From: an uncultured Nitrospira sp. | GTDB lineage: Bacteria; Nitrospirota; Nitrospiria; Nitrospirales; Nitrospiraceae | Direction of reading: 5' to 3' | Length of the DNA stretch: 64,000 bases | NCBI GenBank assembly: GCA_902500755.1 | Contig: CABVRV010000004.1 | Span: 20,712 to 84,711 of the forward strand | Shown: positions 59,080-64,000 of the stretch, one piece after another | How the letters are laid out: each line of letters starts with the position of its first letter | How positions within the stretch are numbered: the first letter of the stretch is position 1 | Position numbers and translations under genes: made by a program | Notes under the pieces: model-generated | The model's input: only the letters and a program-made list of their open reading frames with translations | Told to the model about the DNA's origin: nothing | Databases searched by the model: none

Positions 59080-59746
59080 TTTTTTATCTCCTTCCTGGAG
59101 ATACGCCACTCGGCACGATCAAGCGAGAACCATCGGAGGGGCTCGGTAAAGGTGATGGTAGGGAGTGGAACATTGCGCAATACCGCGGGATGCTGGAACT
59201 CATAGCCTTGGAACGTCTGCTGACGTGTTGGATTAGCATGAGGCCCGCTCAAGGAACTTGTTTCTCGTACTTCGTCATGTTATCGATCTGAGAAGAACCA
59301 TCCCATGACGACTGTCTCACCCATTCCTGAGAAACATTCCAAAGACCTACCTCGATGGTGTCTTCAATAGATTTACGTCTGATCCTGCCGTGATGCGATG
59401 AAAGGTAAATACAGGGATAAGAAAATCAAGAGGTGCACCATTGGTCCAGGATTCTCTTGAAAGCTCAGTGTCCTTGTGCCCCCTCCTGTACCCCCTTGAC
59501 TCATCCAATTTTGGAATTACTCATCTAACGACAACTGACAGGCTGGACTGGATGGAATTTGGTGAAGGGCCCACTGTCTAGCCAGCGGTCACAGCGTTGT
59601 GCGACCCGGCCCTTCACTCAATCCTTCCTCCCCAGCTCAATTTGTTCATAACCATCGGCAGAACCAATAGCACGCACTATCCGCCTCTTAAGGCCGCGGC
59701 CTAGTGAGGTTTGGCGTGATTGAGGTGATGAATCAGGGAGGAAACG
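59080..59746. other. 667-base gap, no gene seen
   Basis: The frames here are short and lack ribosome binding sites. The sequence is mixed, with C-rich and AT-rich patches. The right end must contain the promoter of the 29-aa ORF. Nothing resembling a tRNA, riboswitch or repeat was found by eye. Confidence 0.4.
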
Positions 59747-59836
59747 ATGATCAGACTGAAATGGAACAAGTGGAAAGCAAAAGTCTTGGAGTGGTTTGAC
59801 TTCTCTTCGCGGCCACGCAGGCGATGGTCGCGATAA
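59747..59836 (+). CDS. Small basic, tryptophan-rich peptide, 29 aa
   Basis: GGGAGGAAACG immediately precedes the ATG, one of the best ribosome binding sites in the window. The 29-residue product contains four tryptophans (LKWNKWKAKVLEWFDF, then a final W) and an Arg-rich end, so it could be an amphipathic membrane-binding peptide. A hairpin follows six bases after the stop, and the next gene starts 69 bases on. No homologue is recognised. The combination of a strong start signal and a following hairpin supports a real gene. Confidence 0.5.
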   Translation: MIRLKWNKWKAKVLEWFDFSSRPRRRWSR

Positions 59837-59841
59837 GAGGT

Positions 59842-59868
59842 CAGGGACATCCGCGTGGGATGTCCCTG
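59842..59868 (+). terminator. Hairpin after the 29-aa ORF
   Basis: An 11-bp perfect stem (59842-59852 with 59858-59868) has a five-base loop. Only TT follows, so it is a poor intrinsic terminator; it may attenuate transcription or protect RNA ends between the small ORF and the next gene. Confidence 0.5.
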
Positions 59869-59904
59869 TTACGAGCTGACTAAACCGGAAAGGAGGAACG
59901 TAGG

Positions 59905-60570
59905 ATGAAAATCAAATCGAGGATGCTGCTCGCGATTGTTATGCTCTGCATCGTAGTGGGTTTCTTAGCAGCGCCGGGACTAGCTGCTGACGGTGTGTTA
60001 ACGGACGCCACGCTGCCACGCGCATTTCAGAGCGCCCAGTTGGGGATGAGCTTGTCTGAATTCGCAGCTGTCGTGCCTGAGGCTAAACAAGTATCTCTCG
60101 GAGGGCGTGATCAGGCTGAGCCTATTGTGATAGTTCCATCAAAGGATCGGCCTCTCCAACGCATTGAATATCGTTTTTCCAATGATCAGCTCCGAGAATT
60201 CGTCATCCATTACGCCTATCGCGAGGTGCCTGGTGGATATCCAGGATTGCTCCAAAAATTACGAGAGTCGTATGGGAAGCCCAACAGCCAGAATCTGCAA
60301 GAGTATTATACGAAACCTGAAGCCTTCTCACAAAAGACTACTGTCTGGAAGGATCGTGCCACGATGGCCAGTTTAATGGAAACTCGCAAAATGAATGGTG
60401 ACAAACGCGACCTGATCTTAACGATAACAGATCTCTCTCCGCAGCGGACCTCGGAGGTGGATCAAGAGCTCCGCAAACAGGAACTGAACATCCCCATCCC
60501 ATTGCCTGACCATCGGATACAGAACAAGCAGGAGGCCATGCCGGATGTCGATAGGACACGGAAGAGTTAA
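59905..60570 (+). CDS. Secreted hypothetical protein
   Basis: AAAGGAGGAACGTAGG precedes the ATG. The 221-residue protein has a signal peptide (MLLAIVMLCIVVGFLAAPGLAA). The mature part begins with FQSAQLGMSLSEFAAVVPEAK, a G-M-(S/T)-x-x-(E/Q)-(F/V) pattern seen in many small periplasmic proteins of BamE-like or SmpA-like architecture. It continues RIEYRFSNDQLREFVIHYAYREVPGGY and LRESYGKP. So a BamE/SmpA-like alpha-beta fold is likely, but this is a loose resemblance. There are no cysteines after the signal. It may be co-transcribed with the small ORFs on both sides. Confidence 0.65.
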   Translation: MKIKSRMLLAIVMLCIVVGFLAAPGLAADGVLTDATLPRAFQSAQLGMSLSEFAAVVPEAKQVSLGGRDQAEPIVIVPSKDRPLQRIEYRFSNDQLREFVIHYAYREVPGGYPGLLQKLRESYGKPNSQNLQEYYTKPEAFSQKTTVWKDRATMASLMETRKMNGDKRDLILTITDLSPQRTSEVDQELRKQELNIPIPLPDHRIQNKQEAMPDVDRTRKS

Positions 60571-60666
60571 CGACTTGGGTAAGGTGGTGTCACGGATAGA
60601 AGCAACACAACGATAGTGAATCATTGGAGGCTGCCACTGGGGGGATACGAAAGGAGGTGAGTGACC

Positions 60667-60750
60667 ATGAAATACCTCTCCTGGATCCTGGCGCTTGTTG
60701 CGACATGGCTCATCGTGGCCCCTTTCATGGTCGCGATGCGGATACTGTGA
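60667..60750 (+). CDS. Small single-span membrane protein, 27 aa
   Basis: AAAGGAGGTGAGTGACC precedes the ATG and contains a near-perfect anti-16S sequence. The 27-residue product is one hydrophobic helix (MKYLSWILALVATWLIVAPF, then MVAMRIL). The W-I-L...W-L-I-V-A-P-F spacing is like half of an SPW-repeat membrane protein, although that may be coincidence. It follows the secreted hypothetical gene by 96 bases. Confidence 0.5.
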   Translation: MKYLSWILALVATWLIVAPFMVAMRIL

Positions 60751-60890
60751 CAGCTCGGTCCCATATGGCGAAAGGATGTGGTGACGCTACTCACATAATA
60801 CGGAGATGATCAGGATGTGAAGTTCGTGCATCCAGGACTTTGCCTGATGCGCTCAGCGCTCTCCATCATGCCCCGCCATCGCTTCGTGTC

Positions 60891-60927
60891 AAAAAGAAAG
60901 AGGGTGGAGACTTGCCTCTCCACCCTC
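60891..60927 (-). terminator. Rho-independent terminator of the repeat-protein gene
   Basis: An 11-bp stem (60900-60910 with 60917-60927) and six-base loop are followed on the reverse strand by a T-rich run (60899-60891, CTTTCTTTTT-like). It lies 56 bases past the stop of the repeat-protein gene. Confidence 0.88.
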
Positions 60928-60983
60928 TTCCAATTTGGCACGGTGTCAGCAAAAGCGATGCTTCACTTCTGCTGACGCTGCTC

Positions 60984-62822
60984 CTAAGGGCTGGTCACCT
61001 GCATGTGAATGCTGCCGGTGTCAGGCATCGGTGGATTGATCGTAATGGTGTACATTTCCGAGGTCGCCAGCGTCACCGGTTTAAGCGTAAAGGCCGACGC
61101 TGAACTTGTCACCCCGGTTTGCAAGATGCCGTTCGGGGAATAAAGACTCACGTTCACATTGCCAATTGTATTTTGAGTGACCTTGATCGTCACTTGTTGA
61201 TTGGCAGTACCCATAAAGGTATAGCGCCCATTCTGGCCTGCCCTGCTGATCATGATAGCTCTCGGAGCCCCATTAATCTTCAGCGAATCCGAAACCTCCG
61301 TCGAGAGCGTCACGGTCATTTTTCCGGTGTAGCTGCCGACAGGGTCAATAAGAACCGTGTAAGTGCCGGTGGTCGGCAAGGGGTTTTGATCTTCGAGCGC
61401 CCCACCAGCCGTACCCACCGCCGTGGAGGCAAGGATGGTTCCCTCCGAAGTCATAAGGGTAACCGCGCTCGAGGTGATATCCACTGACGTCAGCCCAAGG
61501 CTGACCCATTGCCCTGCATTGCCATTGAATGTATACCGAGCGGTCTGACCTGGCTTGGTAAGCCCGACCGGCACCGATGGGCCATCAAGAGCCAACGTAC
61601 CTGTGACTGGAGAAGAAATCGCGAGCGTCATACTGCCGGTATAGTTACTCACCGGCTCCACCATGACGGTGTATGTCCCCGTCTCCGGCAACGCGGTCAA
61701 AGGATCGAGACTGCCGCCGCTCGGACCGATCGTCGTCGATTCCCACTTGGTGCCATCTGGTCTCAGTATGGACACCGTGCTCGAGAGAATTGATACTCCG
61801 GTAACACCGAGATTTATCCTTTGGCCTGCCGTTCCGTCAAAGGTATAGCGCGCCCGTTGGCCCGGGACCGACAGGGTCGGTGTTGCTGTCACCTGATCGA
61901 TCATGATGGATCCTGTCAGTTCTGGAGCATTATACAGTGCGAGCTTGGCATGACCGGTGTAACTCAGGTCCGGATCAATCAGAACGGTATAGGTCCCGGA
62001 AGTCGGAAGAACCTGCCCCGGGATCATGGCACCTCCATAGACAAACGAAGTCGGCTTGCCCAATGGCATTCCATCTGGTTTAAGAATCGAAATCAATCCA
62101 CTTCGAATCGTCGCATCGCTCAATTGCGCACTCACCATTTGGCCGCTTTCGCCCGGGAATGTATAGCGAGCGTTTTGCCCGACCCGTTTGATGTCAACCG
62201 CAACCGCAGACCCTTGGGGTGCGATTTCGCCACTCAGCTCGCTTGAAAGGGCGACGGTGACACTCCCCGTGTACTCGCTAATCGGATCAAGGAGGATCGT
62301 ATAGGCTCCCGTCACAGGCAACTCGACGAAATCAAGACTTGCTCCGTTCATCTGGCTGGAAGAAATCAGACTGCCCGTCGAATCATCAGTGAACTTATAG
62401 GCCGTCGTGGATGTTTGGACCTTCGTCTGTGAGGACAGTTCCCGTTGCATGGTCGCATAATAGTTCTTCACGGCTGACGCCTGGGTTGGTACCACCGCGC
62501 CATCCGGCCCATACATCATCACCCTGAACTGCGTAAGTGAAACACCGCTAAAGCCAATATCTATCCGCTGGCCTGCCGTGCCATCAAAGACGATGACACC
62601 TTTTTTCTTCGCAGTATTGATGGCGACTGTGATGGGTTCCCCGCCGACCACAATGCGCCCGTTGTATTCGACGTCTCCCGCTGCAATACCTGGAGGCAAA
62701 GCACTTTCTCCGGCATAACTCATGCCGGGACCAGCACCCCAAACGACTCCTGCTGAGACGAGCGCAAGCGATACCGATACCACTGCTACGCGGCACTTCC
62801 CCCACGGCCATAGGCTGCCCAT
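60984..62822 (-). CDS. Secreted protein of five tandem PPC-like beta repeats
   Basis: AGGAGGGCGACT precedes the ATG. The 612-residue protein has a signal peptide (VVSVSLALVSAGVVWGAGPG) and then five units of about 105 residues; the first has an insert of about 35. Each contains ARYTFxGxAGQ (for example GQTARYTFNGNAGQWVSLGL), a P-D-G turn, and ends LPxTGTYTVLIDPxxxYTGxMTVxLS. This resembles bacterial pre-peptidase C-terminal (PPC) beta-sandwiches. The last unit is the most diverged. There are no cysteines and no enzymatic domain, so it is probably a structural or adhesive surface protein. Confidence 0.8.
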   Translation of the reverse strand: MGSLWPWGKCRVAVVSVSLALVSAGVVWGAGPGMSYAGESALPPGIAAGDVEYNGRIVVGGEPITVAINTAKKKGVIVFDGTAGQRIDIGFSGVSLTQFRVMMYGPDGAVVPTQASAVKNYYATMQRELSSQTKVQTSTTAYKFTDDSTGSLISSSQMNGASLDFVELPVTGAYTILLDPISEYTGSVTVALSSELSGEIAPQGSAVAVDIKRVGQNARYTFPGESGQMVSAQLSDATIRSGLISILKPDGMPLGKPTSFVYGGAMIPGQVLPTSGTYTVLIDPDLSYTGHAKLALYNAPELTGSIMIDQVTATPTLSVPGQRARYTFDGTAGQRINLGVTGVSILSSTVSILRPDGTKWESTTIGPSGGSLDPLTALPETGTYTVMVEPVSNYTGSMTLAISSPVTGTLALDGPSVPVGLTKPGQTARYTFNGNAGQWVSLGLTSVDITSSAVTLMTSEGTILASTAVGTAGGALEDQNPLPTTGTYTVLIDPVGSYTGKMTVTLSTEVSDSLKINGAPRAIMISRAGQNGRYTFMGTANQQVTIKVTQNTIGNVNVSLYSPNGILQTGVTSSASAFTLKPVTLATSEMYTITINPPMPDTGSIHMQVTSP

Positions 62823-63107
62823 AGTCGCCCTCCTATTCCAAGTTATGAAAACAGACGGCCCGATATGGTTGTCACCTTGCTTTGTTCCACTCTCAAGCTT
62901 GGTCTAACGGGCGGACTCTACCCTTTTTTCTATCCACAGCGCAAGCGCCTAAGGCACTCTTCACCACTTCTTCATGCGATCCCCCCTTATGGAGGGGATC
63001 GCATACAATAGACGTGCTGCCTCGGATTTCAGCTATTGTGATGAAGAAAATCTTGGGGGTGGAACAAGCAGGCGTCAGAGAGAGGAAGGTGTTATCTGGA
63101 TGATTTT

Positions 63108-63145
63108 AAAAACAAGAAGGGTGGAGAGTTGTCTCCCCACCCTTC
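63108..63145 (-). terminator. Rho-independent terminator of the cytochrome c gene
   Basis: GAAGGGTGG (63116-63124) pairs with CCACCCTTC (63137-63145), and more pairs are possible inside. On the reverse strand TTGTTTTT follows. It lies 35 bases after the cytochrome stop. Confidence 0.85.
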
Positions 63146-63180
63146 CAAGTCGACTCATATGAACCTAATCAGGGACTAGG

Positions 63181-63627
63181 CTAGTCCTTCTTACAGAAGC
63201 TGCGCTCGTAATTGATGATATGCCACGCTTCGTCTTCAGTGATCGCAGCAGGAATCAAGGACACCATGCCCGTACCAGGGCTGCCGTTCTTGATGACCCA
63301 GAAGAGTTCGCCGTCTTTCCGCTTCTTGTGGAACTTGCAGTTCGTAAAATCTCGTGGGCTGGGGTTGAGAATCTTGCCGGCTTCACCCTGTCCGTCACCA
63401 GCCTTGCCATGACAATTGAAGCAGGTGCCCTTGCCTTCATACAGCGCCTTACCTTTGGCGATGCTGTCCGCATCACCCTCGAACTTATTCTTCATACCTT
63501 TTGCATCGGCCATCTGATCAGCCGGAACTCGCGGCTTCAATGGATCTTTTTCTTCAGCTCCCACCACTGAGACCGAGAGGAGCATTAGCGCCGCGCTGAT
63601 ACTCAAAAACTTGGACAGATACCCCAT
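63181..63627 (-). CDS. Secreted monohaem class I cytochrome c
   Basis: AAAGGAGG stands seven bases before the ATG at 63627. The 148-residue protein has a signal peptide (LSISAALMLLSVSVVGA) and one haem site, GTCFNCHGKAGDGQGEAG. The distal Met is likely in SPGTGMVSLIP, and TEDEAWHIINYERSF is the C-terminal helix of class I cytochromes. Two further cysteines (FTNCKF, SFCKKD) could form a disulfide. It is a small periplasmic electron carrier; a role with the respiratory chain or nitrite oxidation would fit Nitrospira but is not shown here. The gene is monocistronic. Confidence 0.92.
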   Translation of the reverse strand: MGYLSKFLSISAALMLLSVSVVGAEEKDPLKPRVPADQMADAKGMKNKFEGDADSIAKGKALYEGKGTCFNCHGKAGDGQGEAGKILNPSPRDFTNCKFHKKRKDGELFWVIKNGSPGTGMVSLIPAAITEDEAWHIINYERSFCKKD

Positions 63628-64000
63628 CACACATCCTCCTTTGTGTTAAACCCACCGGCCCTCATGCGACCTGGGCCGCTGACTCACCTTCCCATTCTTT
63701 TAATCTCAAACGTGAGGTAAAATCGCCAAACTATACCAACGCCCTTGAATTCCTGTCAAGAAAACATCCGTCCGCACCACACGACTCCTCATTCGCACCC
63801 GACTTGAGAAGATTCAATCCTCATGCCAATGCCCACAAAAACGAAGTGTGAAAATCGCTGTGGTTATGTGACTTCCCGCGAGTCCCTTCAATACTCTCAG
63901 CCTTTTCACGACACCTTTGTGCCACACCGATATCATCTACGCCCCATTGCTTGCGATGTACTACTTGATTGCCGACCACGTCCGCCACGCTGCTGATCGA
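63628..64000. other. Right-end gap of 373 bases, no gene seen
   Basis: The left part must hold the cytochrome promoter on the reverse strand. The rest has no frame with a ribosome binding site or recognisable protein similarity up to the window edge, though a gene could begin beyond it. Confidence 0.4.

Noticed and set aside
1-64000. CRISPR arrays, tRNA or rRNA genes, intact insertion sequences
   Set aside because: Scanned by eye for regular short repeats, T-loop motifs, and transposase motifs; none found.

Overview
The window reads as a dense chromosomal segment of a Gram-negative bacterium, most likely Nitrospira (phylum Nitrospirota). This is an inference from gene content and protein style: hpnD/hpnE squalene genes, c-type and multihaem cytochromes, a Moco/Tat block, MEP-pathway genes, and many secreted proteins of unknown function. 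There is no rRNA, tRNA or other taxonomic marker in the window. I saw no CRISPR array and no intact insertion sequence.

Layout. 0-12.8 kb is mostly housekeeping: the tail of an HD-GYP protein, a FolB-methyltransferase fusion coupled to a PHP phosphatase, a membrane Ser/Thr kinase, several unknown secreted or cytoplasmic proteins, a HAD phosphatase, a BtuF-like protein coupled to hpnD-hpnE, and a family 4 uracil-DNA glycosylase. 12.9-14.9 kb is a small accessory patch with a DUF4238-like gene and an MntA/HepT (MNT/HEPN) toxin-antitoxin pair whose hepT is frameshifted. 15-30.5 kb holds a dienelactone hydrolase, pmbA/tldD, the envelope-lipid run uppS-cdsA-dxr-rseP followed by proS, a GAF-PilB/GspE ATPase, two PilZ genes and an RhlE helicase.

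30.8-39 kb holds a KimA-like potassium importer translationally coupled to a secreted Ig/PKD-type protein, then a PemK/MazF toxin-antitoxin cassette and a gene graveyard. The graveyard has 3'-end remnants of both flanking genes. Beyond it lie a DUF2059-like secreted protein, an HExxH protein resembling the 2-oxoglutarate/HExxH peptide beta-hydroxylases of RiPP pathways, and rqcH. 39.5-43.8 kb is a four-gene tripartite ABC exporter operon with overlapping starts, followed by a response regulator, a 2OG-Fe(II) oxygenase and a glycine-rich RRM protein with a clear terminator.

45.8-53.9 kb is a long reverse-strand gene train: htrA, tatC, mrp, moeA, mobB, a six-haem NapC-like cytochrome, and an ABC-2 transporter with a small membrane protein carrying a Cys/His-rich tail. 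It looks like a unit for maturing and exporting molybdenum or haem redox enzymes. 54-63.6 kb is accessory and envelope-directed: a lipoprotein with a caspase fold that lacks the catalytic cysteine, a broken CopD/cytochrome c/redoxin gene with an in-frame TGA, a zinc-ribbon protein, an Hsp20, three very small ORFs (27-31 aa) with ribosome binding sites, a secreted protein with five tandem repeats of about 105 residues, and a secreted monohaem cytochrome c.

The least explained parts are the HExxH locus with its duplicated 3' ends (33.5-37.3 kb), the pseudocaspase lipoprotein, the small-protein cluster at 59-60.8 kb, and the ABC-2/Cys-His protein/cytochrome/Moco operon.
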